Part shown: piece after piece, positions 12,247 through 24,786 of the stretch
Numbering within the stretch: position 1 is the first letter of the stretch
Layout: each line of letters starts with the position of its first letter
From: Ophioderma brevispina
Lineage: Eukaryota > Echinodermata > Ophiuroidea > Amphilepidida > Ophiodermatidae
Direction of reading: 5' to 3'
Assembly (NCBI GenBank): GCA_023653785.1
Contig: JAMKCH010084883.1
Coordinates: forward strand, 24,222-88,221
DNA: 64,000 bases
Translations under genes and position numbers: made by a program
Notes under the pieces: generated by a model
The model's input: only the letters and a program-made list of their open reading frames with translations
Told to the model about the DNA's origin: nothing
Databases searched by the model: none

Positions 12247-12558
12247 TTAAAGGTGCTTGTTTCGATTTAAATGTGTATTGTGTTCTCTACTTGATATGAG
12301 AGCCTGGCACTTGCATACACTTACCACCAAGTATCGTGGGAAACAAACTTACAGTTTTAATAGTAGAAGTGATAATGTACATTACAAGGCCCATTAAAAT
12401 GGCAGTTTTTTATCTGTATCTTGGAAAAGAAATTAATTTGGAAGCTGAAATTTCAGGACTACAATGAGAAAAATACATCCTTTCATCTGATATCAAAATT
12501 GATACTACTTCCGGGTAAATCAGGGGTGCCTGAAGGTGATCGTAACATGGACCTTTAA
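12247..12558 (+). mobile_element. MITE family C (TTAA-bounded)
   Basis: The element begins TTAAAGGTGCTTGTT and ends with the inverted 'aacatggacctttaa', giving terminal inverted repeats inside TTAA. Internal landmarks 'ctacttgatatgagagcc', 'gtgggaaacaaac', 'ctttcatctgatatcaaaa' and 'tactacttccgggtaaatc' are shared with the copies at 37950-38244 and 42341-42688 and with a fragment near 32297. About 312 bp with no open frame: a non-autonomous DNA element. TTAA target sites are typical of piggyBac-type insertion; the superfamily is inferred. Confidence 0.75.
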
Positions 12559-12782
12559 ATACAGTCATCTAAAAATAATGGATTTGGGTAAACGTAATAT
12601 TGGAACATTGATGTACCAAAGACAGCAACAACGTGTGCCCTTCATTTGACCAAATGATTGTAACAAATGCTAAAAAAATCACGCTTAATCTACAAGACAT
12701 GCAACAGACTTACAATCCAATATGGAAACTTGAATTCAGTGGGAATTCTATGAGAAAAAATACTGTAGAACTCTACCAACCC

Positions 12783-12861
12783 TGGCTGATAGCTCCAGTT
12801 GGCAAGAGCAGGGGTGCCTAGTAATACGAAGGTTGCTGGTTCTAAATCGGCAAATGAGCCA
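12783..12861 (+). other. tRNA-like sequence or tRNA-derived SINE head
   Basis: The segment 'tagctccagttggcaagagc' resembles a tRNA D arm with A box. About 40 nt later 'ggttgctggttctaaatc' resembles a T arm with a damaged B box. The ends 'tggct' and 'agcca' can pair as an acceptor stem. Single-base insertions break the canonical spacing, so it is either a decayed tRNA, a SINE head or a real tRNA with sequence errors. I do not assign an anticodon. Confidence 0.4.
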
Positions 12862-13446
12862 CATTTGGTTTTCAACACTAACATGCGCTATCCATCCCCA
12901 GGGGAAAGATTATAAATATACATCCTTTTCAACCTGAAGAACTAAGTAGTTAACATTTCAACATTCCACCTAATGTTAAAAACTCAAATAGTACTCATTT
13001 GAAACTGGCAAATTGTATGGCAAATTGCAGGAAATAACACAACTATTTTGATATGAAAAGGTTGTGCAGCAGACAGGGTGTCAAGACAGTGGTATAGGAG
13101 GGGAGAATTAGGGCGGATGGCACAGACGACCTCATGATTCAATAATTTTTCAGGGAAAATTGGGATAAATTGGCTAAATTAGATTCTCTTCAGAACATCT
13201 TACCTTTTATATCTGAAGTTCACTGACCTTCCAGGCTGATTTTCATTGGCTCTGCTGATAACAAAAATCCCCCACTTGACTTGCTCCCTTAAACTAATAT
13301 AGTGTACAAATATTGACTGCCCATGAAGAGGTTGATGCCCCAAGGTGAGCTTGAGACCTTACCATTTTGAGACTGAAAATAGTACAGTCTTGAGATCACC
13401 AAAGGGAAATAGATTTGACCTGATCTCTAACAGACAGCAATTTTAC

Positions 13447-13640
13447 TTGCTCCATATCGAGAGTGAAATACTCTTGAACCTTGCATTTCACTCTTTGAAA
13501 AACTAATCTGAGAGTGAAGTCACTCTTCAAATTTTTGTTATCGGTGACATTCAGTTCAGGTTTCACTCTTCAGAATTGACATTTCACTCTTGAGAATTTT
13601 GATGTAAGAGTGAAATACTCTTGAGAAAATATGTGAGTGA
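13447..13640. repeat. Cluster of AGAGTGAA / TTCACTCT motifs
   Basis: At least six copies of the octamer or a close variant occur in both orientations within about 190 bp, for example 'gagagtgaaatactcttga', 'tttcactctttga', 'gagagtgaagtcactcttc', 'tttcactcttcag', 'tttcactcttgag' and 'aagagtgaaatactcttga'. Adjacent opposite copies form small palindromes. Function unknown; it may be a decayed palindromic repeat. Confidence 0.55.
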
Positions 13641-13773
13641 AATTTGCTGAGACAGCAGTTAGTATTTGTTTTAAATACTTCAAAAATATTTTAAAAATCT
13701 ATGTATGTGATAACATTGGATACATCACTTGGTGTAATAGTAACCCAAATTGTACATAGCCCTATGTCATTAA

Positions 13774-15299
13774 AGGTGATCCTCATTGCTCGGACGGCAT
13801 ATTTTAAGTTATATACCAATGGAAAGCTTATGACTTCAGGATGTCAAAAATATCTTTTCCAAAAAAAATAATCGTGTAATATAGCCGCTATAAACCAAAA
13901 ACTAACCCTATATTTCGTTGCGATTTTACGCCCAAAAAATACGCTTAAGCTTTCCTTCTCTGACCTTGGCAAATTCGTGTGACGTAGGCGATTGCACAAG
14001 TCTTGTTGCGCAATGCATCCTCCAATGTAAAGGAACCCCAAATCGCTCCTCTTCTCCTGTGTTGAATTTCGCCAATATAGCGATAAATGTTGGTTGAATA
14101 GGTTCCTTAATCTCTGTAGATTGGTAATTATAATTCCCGGCTTCATAAGTGTGCAAGAAATGTGAAAAAATCGCTTGAATTCCCATCGCTTACGATGAAT
14201 CGTGAGTAGCGAGCAGAGCTCAGAGCAAAGCTGTGTTTACACACAAGTGTGATATTTTGACCACCACTCATGCTCCTGGAGCATAGGTTGTGGCAACCGT
14301 TCCAGAGCGGAGCTATTCATTATATTTAGCGCTGACCACAATAGCAGTAGCGAATCTCGCTACTGCTTCTTTTAAAATATATAAAATTGTCATTATTTTT
14401 TCAGGTTAGAGGCAGAGGGTTAGAGGGAAAAATTCTAGGAAAAAAAAAAAAGAAGAAAAATAAATAGCTGGCCTTTAAGGTTAGTGAGGGAGACCTGCCC
14501 CTGGAGCATGTGTGGTGGTCAAAAACTATCGCATGCTTAAAGACACAGCTCTTCCATTGATTTACGTTACACCCTCTTATGCTAACCGATGGAATTGCAT
14601 GAGGTATAGGCGCTATCAGGGGGAGTAACGGTGGATATCTTAATCTTTTCTCAGACTGGGAAACAGTCACTCAATTATGGTTAATTGAACCTTTTTATTA
14701 ATGAATCACTGTTGGCTTTGCTATTGGCTTTCCGGTAAAGTCTTGGCTCATCGAGTGTAACATGGCGGTAATTTCTTGAACTAGCGACAATTTGTTCACC
14801 ATAACAAATTGCAGCAATACTACGAAGCAAGGAATTCAATAATGTTTAAAATGCCGACTGAACCGCCTTCTCTGCCCGCTTCTCATGTGACTGAGTGGGA
14901 TATATAATATAATATATAGCCATCAAATCTACCAGATACTTCAACAGACAGTTATCTGTATCTGTATTGCTCATTATTCTGATTTAGTTGAGCAAAATTT
15001 AGAGAAAATAATGGTAAGTCTACGAAAGCGCAGAAGCGAGCGATACAATTGAATGGGATTTTGTTTACTTGCATCGACGATTGCACAATCGGTGACGTCA
15101 CCACCTCACAGCGCCCAAGTCAATAATATTGACTTTCGCTGAAGTGATGTTGCTAGAAAGACGATTTTCATTTTGGCTCTTGTAACCAAATCGTGAGTAG
15201 CATAAATATGATACAGTTACATATAAAATCGCTATAATTAAGCTTTCCTTTGGTATATAGCTTAATATATGCCGTCCGAGCAATGAGGATCACCTTTAA
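13774..15299. mobile_element. DNA element with ~60-bp terminal inverted repeats
   Basis: The left end 'ttaaaggtgatcctcattgc' followed by 'tcggacggcatat' is matched in reverse at the right end by 'atatgccgtccgagcaatga' followed by 'ggatcacctttaa'; similarity runs inward about 60 bp to 'ggaaagctta'. TTAA at both outer edges is consistent with a piggyBac-like target site. The 1.5-kb interior has only short open frames with no recognised transposase, so it appears non-autonomous. The right end is present a second time at 16471-16689 as part of a larger duplication. Confidence 0.75.
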
Positions 15300-15702
15300 C
15301 AATAAATTGATTATATCACATTCTGGCAAATAAACAAGCTAGATAGTATTGGTTTGCCCAACCCTAAGGAGCCCTACAAGTTCACACCTGTTGAGATTTT
15401 ATTTGCAAAAAATGATCTTAGGATTCCCCTTGCATTGCAGATTTAAGAACCAATCAAATGGCTCACATTTGCATTTTAATTGACTCGGTATTCATAAAAT
15501 GATCCGGGATCAACCAAGTGTGATTCAAAGAAGTGACTTTTGTTGTCTTGCCAATTTCATACAAGCTGTGGAGATTGGGCCTAACCGGATATAGCAGTAG
15601 CAGTATCTTCAATAACTAAGGGTGGGTTAATTTTAGTGAGAGAATTGCTCATTTGTCAAAAAAAGAAAAAAAAGAGTCTGTAGAACATAATCTTATCCTG
15701 AA
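15083..15702. repeat. Local duplication, first copy
   Basis: From 'gcacaatcggtgacgtcacc' to 'tagaacataatc' this segment recurs at 16471-17086 with few differences. It spans the right end of the TTAA element and about 400 bp of its outside flank, so the duplication is of the locus and not a second transposon insertion. Confidence 0.85.
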
Positions 15703-16470
15703 GCATCTTGTGATGTTTGCATGTTGCAAGAACTTTAAGGTAGCCTTTTAGACCCTATAGAGCTATATGTTACCAACATCTTGACACCCTCCTGTGGAGA
15801 AATTCTTCTTCATAGTAAACTATACATTGATTCTAATATGTTGGTTCTTGTATTAAGCCCGATGTATACTCCACTATCGCTTCATCGCGCGATGCTGCGA
15901 TGAAATTTTACATCGCAATACCGCGCGATAAAAGTCATGTATACTCCGAGCGACAAATGTCTCATCTCGCGGAAGTTGTTGCTGTATTGTTTTATTGACA
16001 ACTAATGTTGCCAGTTGGCATTTTTCATAACAATTTAGAGAATTATCTACATACCGTTCCGTATTTTGACGATATAGCTCTGGATTTCCCGAATGAGATC
16101 CAGCAAACTAGAATAGACGAGCGATATTATTTATGATACTAGGTCAAAGTTATATTAAAATTTGTTATCCATGCTTGTTGATCAAGTAATATAGGACGGA
16201 TATTGCCAATATGCATTTTGAATTCTTGGCAAATAATGTAGGCCTACATGTTCTGGACTATTTTTTATTGTTTTACCATTTAAGTTTCGCACATCTTCAA
16301 GGATTTTGCATGACTTTTATCATTGTTAAATGCCCAGTTTGATGATGACCAGTTAGTAGTACCTACATTTGTACACGGGGTTGGCCATACATGCAACATG
16401 TAGGATGCGGAGCTCAGAGTAGAATCAGGTGGGTAAACAAAATATTTCGCTTTTTTTTTTTTTTTTTTTT

Positions 16471-17086
16471 GCACAATCGGTGACGTCACCACCTCACAGC
16501 GCCCAAGTCAATAATATTGACTTTCGCTGAAGTGATGTTGCTAGAAAGACGATTTTCATTTTGGCTCTTGTAACCAAATCGTGAGTAGCATAAATATGAT
16601 ACAGTTACATATAAAATCGCTATAAAATAAGCTTTCCATTGGTATATAGCTTAATATATGCCGTCCGAGCAATGAGGATCACCTTTAACAATAAATTGAT
16701 TATATCACATTCTGGCAAATAAACAAGCTTGATAGTATTGGTTTTGCCCAACCCTAAGGAGCCCTACAAGTTCACACCTGTTGAGATTTTATTTGCAAAA
16801 AATTATCTTAGGATTCCCCTTGCAGATTTATCACAATCAAATGGCTCACATTTGCATTTTAATTGACTCGGTATTCATAAAATGATCCGGGATCAACCAA
16901 GTGTGATTCAAAGAAGTGACTTTCGTTGTCTTGCCAATTTCAAACAAGCTGTAGAGATTGGGCCTAACCGGATATAACGGTAGAAGCATCTTCAATAACT
17001 AAGAAAGGGTTAATTTTAGTGAGAGAATTGCTCATTTGTCAAAAAAAGAAAACATAAGACTGTAGAACATGATCGTATCCTGCAGC
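16471..17086. repeat. Local duplication, second copy behind T20
   Basis: Same orientation as 15083-15702, about 1.39 kb downstream. Its first base directly follows a run of 20 T (16451-16470). The same arrangement, T20 followed by a duplicate of nearby upstream sequence, occurs at 31770, which raises the possibility of an assembly join. The gap between copies contains CpG-rich palindromes ('catcgcgcgatg') near 15890. Confidence 0.85.
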
Positions 17087-17116
17087 AAACAAATATCACA
17101 AGAACTTTTAAGGGGG

Positions 17117-17476
17117 GATGTTGTATTGTTCCTAATAAATGCCCCGGGGGCGGTGCATTTTTCAAAAGGGAGGGCATTTATTACAGTCAAAAATGGAAAG
17201 TAAAAAATCCCGCAAAATCACCTTACACACGCTTATTTTCGCCGATTACCAATAATACAAATGAACGAGCAGGGGGACGCTGTTTTCGCACCACCCGAGG
17301 TCAAAGTTCCATACTAATTAAACTATTACAACTGTGCACAACAGCGATTATGATACGGATTACGGCAGTCCTGGCCATTAAATCATGTGATTTAGGTAAG
17401 CTTAACTCATTTTCTTGAATTGTTTTATCCAAAAATCGTAGGGGGGGGGGCGTTTATTAGGAACAACACGGTATAC
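17117..17476. mobile_element. MITE with TIR ending in ...CCTAATAAACGCCCC
   Basis: The left end 'ttgttcctaataaatgcccc' (preceded by 'gttgta') and the right end 'ggggcgtttattaggaacaa' (followed by 'cacggta') are inverted repeats about 360 bp apart. The interior contains 'cgattaccaataatacaaa' and 'gaggtcaaagttccatact', also seen at 29045-29170 without the ends, so interior and ends belong to a wider family. Confidence 0.7.
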
Positions 17477-18244
17477 ATTAATTCTATTGTGTTGGTTCTT
17501 GTATTATCAGCATTTATTCAAAAGCATAGCCATAGATGATTGAATCAAGTCCAACTGTAAGCCATCCCTGAACAGTAAAACTTGACCCAGTTACACAGAA
17601 TGCAGCATAGTAATAGGCTCAACTTGATTTAATGACAGATTTTCTTTAAATATAACATCTTAGTTTATAATAATAATATTTGAAGTGGCTGGGGGGCTTA
17701 AATCCCTCTAGAGATTCATCACTCTCCTCTTAGAGGTTAATTAATTGGGTTAAAGAAATAAGAACAAATTAAAGGTATGGAGGTATTGTTAATACATTAG
17801 CAGTAACTGGCTGTACAGAGCATCTAGTAAAAGTTTGTTAATTTGCCATGAAATTTCTCAGTTTAATGTATTTCTAAATTGTAAACATATCTCCATGTGC
17901 ACAAGAACACACACACAACAGACACACATATTGTATTCTCTACCTAACCATGGATGTCACTATAGAAATTAGGGTTAAATTATACACAGAGAATATAGCA
18001 ATCAGGGTTAACAAGGAGAGAATAGCAATCAGGGCTTATAGAAAATAGCAATCAGGATTAAACTGTATCTTATGAAGTAAAATAATATTACAGTTCAGTA
18101 TCGTGGTTAAACTACATGTATATAGGGAATAACAATCAGGTTTAAATTTTATTTAAGGGATAAAGAAATACGAGGTTTTGGCAAATGTGGACATCTGCAT
18201 TTGACAGATGTCCGTATTGTAAAACATCAAATATGTATCCCGGT

Positions 18245-18325
18245 TAGATTGTGAATACATGCATGTATACATGCACATACTCACACATGTGCACACACAC
18301 ACACACATACATGTACAGGCACACA
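18245..18325. repeat. (CA)n-rich simple repeat
   Basis: Alternating purine-pyrimidine tract with 'catgcatgtatacatgcaca' followed by 'cacacacacacacaca'. A microsatellite, possibly Z-DNA-prone. Confidence 0.7.
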
Positions 18326-18367
18326 AAGCAAACATATACTCCTAATTGCCATCCATTCTTAAAATGG

Positions 18368-18541
18368 TCAAATCCTACAAGTATCACTTTTTTCAGTGAT
18401 AGTTAAGTATTCTAAGAATTGAAGCAGGCAATGCAATATTCTAGAGCTCTTCACCATGTCTCCCATCAGTTTCCTGAAGTAGCCCATCTCTGCCAAACCA
18501 AGAGAGCACTTCGGCTTGTCTCCAAAGGCAAAGTTGGGCAT
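18368..18541 (-). CDS. Unidentified 57-codon open frame, possible coding remnant
   Basis: The reverse strand reads MPNFAFGDKPKCSLGLAEMG at its start and stays open for 57 codons before a TGA. The base composition of 18430-18560 is richer in GC and looks more coding-like than its neighbourhood. A second frame of the same strand, beginning at an ATG about 25 nt further upstream, also stays open for 42 codons, so the coding frame is uncertain. I do not recognise a domain. It could be an exon of a minus-strand gene, a fragment of a retrocopy or a conserved non-coding repeat. Confidence 0.25.
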   Translation of the reverse strand: MPNFAFGDKPKCSLGLAEMGYFRKLMGDMVKSSRILHCLLQFLEYLTITEKSDTCRI

Positions 18542-18925
18542 TTTCAGGAGTCTTTCTCCATTTCATTTTGAATCAGTGCAACCTCACTTATACTATAATA
18601 ACATATTGCAAATAGCATTGATGAACTGAGTCTCTTATATGCAGTTTTACTTGATATTAGTACATAAAGATTATCCATGGATTCAGATAGATGCATCAAA
18701 TTGCATTTAGAAAAAAAAGTAAATCTTGGGTCTTCTTCAGACTAAACTCTGGCACCAAATGGGTATTAAAAGGGAAACAGTGATGTAGTGGAGGTTACAA
18801 CGCTTTTTTTAAGTTGTGTATTTGCAAAAAGGTACAAAAAATTACAGCATCTTTTTGCCTATAAACATGTACATATCAAAAAATGTATCCATTAAGTGTT
18901 TATATGCGCGTATATGCAAAAATAG

Positions 18926-19902
18926 TACGCGTAATGACCCGAGTATAGTCCCAGCACCCCCGAACCCGTTTTTAAGGCTGAAAATACCTTGAAATTTGGG
19001 GGGTGGGATAATGGGTAGCCCCAATCTTGCCCCGAAGCGTAGTTGAAAATGTCTTGCCCTACTTCGCCACATACACTGTACAGCCCTTCAATGACTTCTC
19101 CGAATTTTGAAGACTCATAAAGTTGAAAAAATGCTGTTTTTTTTTTTTCGATAGTATGTAGTTTACCACCCTCATTCCTGAAGTAGATTCTCTTTTGTCA
19201 TATAACAACCATGACTATAATGTAACTTTATGATTGTTTTTTATCAAAACAAAAAACCGGCAAAAAACGGACAAAATAGTCGCGAAACTGAAACCAATTT
19301 TGCATCAGTGTTTTGGGCGGCGGCCATAGTTTGGTTTGGCTGCCAAATGCCTCTGAACCCTACACCGCCTTGTTCAAAATATTTTTTTTCCGTTTCAGAA
19401 AACAAAATCCAGCCACCAAAAAACTATTTTAGGAATGACTTTATGAAACTGCATAATTTTTATGGACATGTTACAATCATTTTTATACTGAATATGGAAA
19501 AGAGTGAAAACCATGTAGACATCCGCGTCTGAGTGAGTAGAAAGCCTTGAAGTGTTGACCCATAACATGGTCTTCTGCTGTGTTCTATCCCTCGGAAATG
19601 GTTATGATTTTTCACAAACTTTAATGGTTCCACGTCATTAGAAACATGTCTTGTGATGGATTAGATTAAAATAATTAAAATGTTCGTATTCCGTGTATTG
19701 GAAAACTGCCATACTCATTGGAATTAAGGCTAAAAGGTTTGTTTGAAGAGAATAGGTTGCCGAATTTTGCAGTCAGTTAGGTCCAAATTTTTTGGCATGG
19801 GATAATAAACGGATCTTTAGAATTTTGTCTGTTCTGAATTTTCCTAAAACTTAGGGGTGGGATTATAATCGAGCATGGGACATAACTCAGGTCAGTACGG
19901 TA
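18926..19902. mobile_element. Possible DNA element with diverged TIRs
   Basis: The left end 'taatgacccgagtatagtcc' followed by 'cagcaccccc' resembles in reverse the right end 'ggggtgggattataatcgag' followed by 'catgggacataactcaggtc'. The match is gapped and imperfect. About 980 bp with an open frame at 19230-19532 that resembles no protein I know. Confidence 0.4.
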
Positions 19903-20895
19903 ATTAGGCTATACTTGTGTTATGTAGTAAAGTATAATTGCAATTTTTTTGTACCATAACCACTGAAGGTAAGGTGGTCATTAAAGACCTAGTCAGTGAT
20001 TTGAAAAATATTTGAAATTTGCAGGAATCATCTCTTCAAGTGGGATAAGTCGGTAGAATTCTCCTAAGTTTAACCTTTCCAGACTGTAGAATTGAACAGA
20101 AAAGAAGAAACGCAGTGTTCCAAAAGCGATTCTCCCTTCAATTACGTGTGTAGTAGTGTCCGTTCGGACAGTAATGACTAAATCTCCGATTCTGTCTATG
20201 GGTTTGCTTCTAGTCTTCATTTGTCAGTGTATGTTAGGATCCCTGCACACTTTTTACATCCAATGCAAAAGTCTGATTTTTTTGATGATTTTTTTTTTTC
20301 GATTTGCCTGATTTAGCAATCAACTGATAGTGGTCGGTTTTACTTTATGGGCCTATTTCTTAATTTTAACATCGGGGTTGGGGTTAGAGTGGGATTGGGA
20401 AGGATGGTTTTAGAATTAAATACGGACTCATAGCTCCCGTCAAAAATAAAAATGTTTAAACTGTACATGAATGTATCATTAGATGAAGATAATAAAAAAG
20501 GCCTGAAAATGGTGTCATGATTGTGTTAGAATCCTAGTATACTCCAGAAAGATACCTACTTCTCTAAATCTAATTGGCCCTTCCCTGTCTTATGAGTAGG
20601 CTTTCGGCTAGTAAAATAGGCATTTGTTGGGTTGTTTTTTGGTGGAAAAACAAAGAGAAAAGGTCAAATTGAAAACCTTGGTTTTTGTTACTCAATCACA
20701 ACCAGACACATCACTTGAAGGAAGCCTCCCAATTTTGAGGATGTTTGCCAGATTGGCTTACTCATTGTTTGTATAATTTATCATTGATTTTCGTATTGGT
20801 TTCTTTGAAGTTGATCTGTTGGAGGCACTGCACATTACCCGCATTGATGTGATAATGCTATTCATCTAGTCAATACAACAGGGCAAAATTTAACC

Positions 20896-21095
20896 TACCT
20901 TGAATTTCCGACAAGCAAGTGACGCAAGAAGCGGAGGCCTCGTGTATTTAAACCGTTTATCAATTTTTTAACCTCCATTTCTTGGCCGACTAAGAAAATA
21001 CTCTGAAATATTCCAAGTCGAATTAACAAGTGTACGGCATGCATAGCCATAAGCGTCGCTGAAAAAGTGCGTCCGTGTGAGGAACCCCCTGTTGG
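20896..21095 (-). CDS. Possible minus-strand coding exon, unidentified
   Basis: The reverse strand is open from an ATG near 21095 for about 66 codons to a consensus donor (AAG then GTAGGT) at 20895. The predicted peptide begins MPTGGSSHGRTFSATLMAMH, contains a hydrophobic run that could be a signal anchor or membrane segment, then a basic stretch ending in HLLVGNSR. The base composition is less AT-biased than the surroundings. No acceptor-bounded continuation was found downstream on that strand, and I recognise no family. It may be chance. Confidence 0.22.
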
Positions 21096-21104
21096 CATTT
21101 TCAA

Positions 21105-23874
21105 AGAATGTCAAAGCATGTGAATGCGATTTCACATGATTTCCTGTGTGGCTTTTATTGTTGCGACCTTTGTAAAAATTGTGGCTGGGGGTTTGGCAGT
21201 CCCACTCCCACAGACGTTTCACATTTCAAATTAAGGGGGGCATCAATGCTCTGAGTCCGGTGTCTGTAAACTTGATATAATAAATCCAAGAGAATCACGT
21301 TGAAAGCATCATTTATGATGACAAAAACTGGGGGCACCATAAACACTTGAAAGGAGTACATGTAGTGATTTGGGGAAGCGGGTCATCTCAAAAAAATCAA
21401 CAAAACAAGAGAGTGAACAACCAGTTGTTATCTGACCACAGGCGCCATTTTGAAGGTATTCCATAACCTAGTCGTCAGGCCTAAGTTTTTGGGTGGCCAC
21501 TTATGAACACTCTAATTGTTGCACGGCACCGGTGGATGGTGGATCTTGTTTTGCATAAATGTGCACTTCATATTCGATTGGTTTAGATAATAATTTTTCA
21601 ACTGGAGTGAAGAGGAGAAATAACCCAGGCTCCGATTACCTCCCTGAATTGTCACATTTGTCCAGTAGACTTCAGTTCGGCCCGGGAGTTGAACTCGTGA
21701 CACCATACATTTGTCGACGGCAATAATAGTGTATAAGTGGGAAGTGTAATGTTGGATGTTAATATGAGGAAGATTTAAAACCAAATCCTGTCTTTATAGG
21801 TCAAAAAACGTGCATAACCAGAACCCCTGGACCCGTCCAAATTATGTACTCATTTGGGGAAGCAGGGAATGGGAGGCCACGTTAGAAAAGGCTGACTCAG
21901 ATGATTTCAAAATATAATTATTTGAGTAAAATTAAATAGCAATCTAGAACTAAAGATAGTCAGCCAAAATGTTCAATTTCCAAAGTTAGAGCTGAATTGG
22001 ATTTTCTCCGTTTTCATGCAGTAAAAACTTTATGCACAGTATAAATAAGCATGCCAAGGACACCTTGTATGGAACCAAAAATGTCTGGATCCGGAATTTT
22101 ATAACAGTGTGATTTTATGATTTTTGATTGAGCTTAGTTTTTCACACATGATTAGGTATATGCCAAGCTTAGGTAATGCAAAAAACACGATTTGTTTGAA
22201 AATTGAGTTCGCCCTCATCGTAAATCTGTAACTAGACTTGCTTGGATTGCATTTGAATTATTTGTCTTGCTACTGCTGATTAATGCTTATGAATGCAAAT
22301 ATTTTAAATTTGGGAGAACCTGAAAAATGTTGATTTTCTTGTCACCTATGTGGTGTGAAGGGTTAACTTTTTTCATGAGAAGGCCATAACTACTAACTAT
22401 ACCTATCACACTTACTCTGTACCGTGCGCTTAAACAGCACGAGCACATTTTCACAAATATGAAATTTTAGTCAAATTGCTTGCAATCATAGTCCAATTCC
22501 ACGCCAATTAGAAGAATGAAATAATATTTTACACACTAAAATAACATACCCCAAAACAACATTAAATTAAGAGGCTAAAGACATTCAGTATTTGTATGCT
22601 AACCTTTTTTAAGTTAATGCCATAAACTTTTGATCACCAAATGCATCTATTATAATAATATCATAGACTCATTGGATATAAACCACAAAGGTCACAGATT
22701 GGTCAAACAGGGTGGATGCCGTGGAAAACCTCCAGTGGTGTATTTCTTTTGTTTAAATGCCATTTCCATAGTCTGCTAAATAAATGACTCCCAAGACGTT
22801 TATTATAAAATCATTCTGTTTACCCTAAAGGCGCGGATGTGGGCTTACTCACGGTGAGGGCTAGATATTAAAGCTTTCACACCAGTGCAAATTTATCAAT
22901 TTTAAAAAATCGTGAGGGCCACAGTATTTTTCAAATGGTAATTATGTAATTATGCCAAAAGAAGAAATGTCAGTCTTTTGCCTGCTGACCACTATTTGCA
23001 GTCCATGACCTCACTTAGGGTGTTGATAATAAAATCATGATGCATCATGGGAATTGATTTTTATTAGCCCTCTTAGAAATAATGCTAATATGCAGAGTGC
23101 TAAGCACTTGTGAAATTATCATCTCTTAATTAGAAGTGGAATACAATGAAAAATCTTCACTACTTGGTAGAGCTGTGGTAATACGGGACTGTGTGTATAA
23201 CCCCAAAACCCGATATTGTCGAGATTACTCTCGTAGAAGGGGAAATAATGTATAGAGCTGGTGGTTCCTGGATCATGTGTCTTTTGGAATGTGAATACAA
23301 TCTATTCCATGTTGTGATTTGTGTTGTGATTATGTGAATCCTGCATTTTCCGTTCAATCTGTCATTCAATTTTGTTAAAATGAAAAGCCAATTAAATCCT
23401 CCCCCGCAGTTTTTGCAATTCAAAATTTGAAGTTAATCATCAAAAGAATGCAAACATTTAATCAAAAAATCACAATAGGTAATTTTTAAATTATATACTA
23501 AATTTAATTTCACAAAATTATTGTTAATCCCATAGGAATTTAAAAAAAAACAAAGTTAAAATACATTCAGGAAATTGGCTCACATATGTTTCAACAAATA
23601 GGTTATTTGATAAAAAGGAAACTGTATCATTATTTTGATTATATTTCATAAAGCTGAATACAAACATATTTCAGAAAATTGGATTGATTTTAATTTGTCA
23701 AATTTTCATATTTCTTAAATGTAATGCCCTGATTTCTTTCACATCATTTCTGCTGGCTAAAAGTCATCTATTAACCTCTTCCACCTTTTGTTACATATCT
23801 AGCAGCTCCTTTTTCCAACAGCATACAGTGTTTACTGTAATTATAGTACATCCTTGATTTTCAATCAAGCACCA
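21105..23874. other. Unassigned AT-rich stretch
   Basis: Both strands were read through without finding a convincing exon, RNA gene or repeat family. A 'gatgcatcatggga' phrase near 23040 resembles a part of the repeats at 30135 and 36738. Confidence 0.4.
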
Positions 23875-24224
23875 TTAAAGGCACTATCAGTGATTTGCTA
23901 ATCAAAAAAAATTTAAAAAATCATCAGATCAGATTTTTTCATATCTGAACAAGTACAGACCTGATTCCCCACATAACCTACAAGTAATAGAACAAAGCAG
24001 CCTAATAGGGACATAATTGGATGTTTTTATCATTCCTTTCTGTATGGACACTTACTGGAATGAGGATTCTTATTTTTAAATACTGCTGTTTTTCTTAATT
24101 TCTCAATTTTTGAGTTGGACAAAAATAAGTTATGGGAATTCTACAGACTTACCATTAAGCTTATCCTGCAAATTTCAAAAAAGGTAAAATTTTGACTCTT
24201 TTGGGTGGATTGATAGTGTCTTAA
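23875..24224. mobile_element. MITE with TTAAAGGCACTATCA ends
   Basis: The left end 'ttaaaggcactatcagtgat' is inverted at the right end as 'tgatagtgtcttaa'. The outer TTAA on both sides and a length of 350 bp fit a small TTAA-targeting element. Related ends appear singly at 19981-20010 ('ttaaagacctagtcagtgat') and 37700-37717 ('ctgatagtggctttaa'). Confidence 0.55.
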
Positions 24225-24786
24225 TCCCCATGAGTAAACTACAGTGGCAGCGGAACCATAGTGGCCTTAGGGGCCCTGGTCGCCCTCTTTCCAAATAAAA
24301 TTTATTTTGTTGTGCATATCGAAAATAATATAATACTATTGAAATTTTGGCAAATGAAGTGCCATTCTTGGGCCCCTTTTAAAAATTGTTTTTGCCGATG
24401 CTTTGTATATAGTCCCTGCCAATGGTCAAATGGAATTGTGATTTTGTAAGGATGGTGGTAGGGCTGAGGGGTTAGAGCATAATATTTGGAAGATGCATTT
24501 CAACTGGTTATTAAAATGAACATTTGACTTAATCAGCCAATCAGATGCACTGTGTTGAAAAGCAGGTTTAATCTGCAACCTGTGGTTGGCTTGAATCTTG
24601 CAGGATGAAGGCACCCCGTTTCTAGGTTGTATGAAAATTGTAAATGCAAAATTTGAACCTTTTATGAAAATATCCAATTATCCAAATACGGCTCTTGTGG
24701 CATTAGAATGCATACAGGCTCTTCTGAATTATAACATTTTTCTTTCTTACAATGGGTTAAAGCTTAGCACATTTTTGTCCGCCTGA

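Noticed and set aside
16337..16400. FDDDQLVV-like translation resembling the PDE6D C-terminus
   Set aside because: Similarity is confined to a few acidic residues; the following residues do not fit the family, and the region lies between copies of a duplication.
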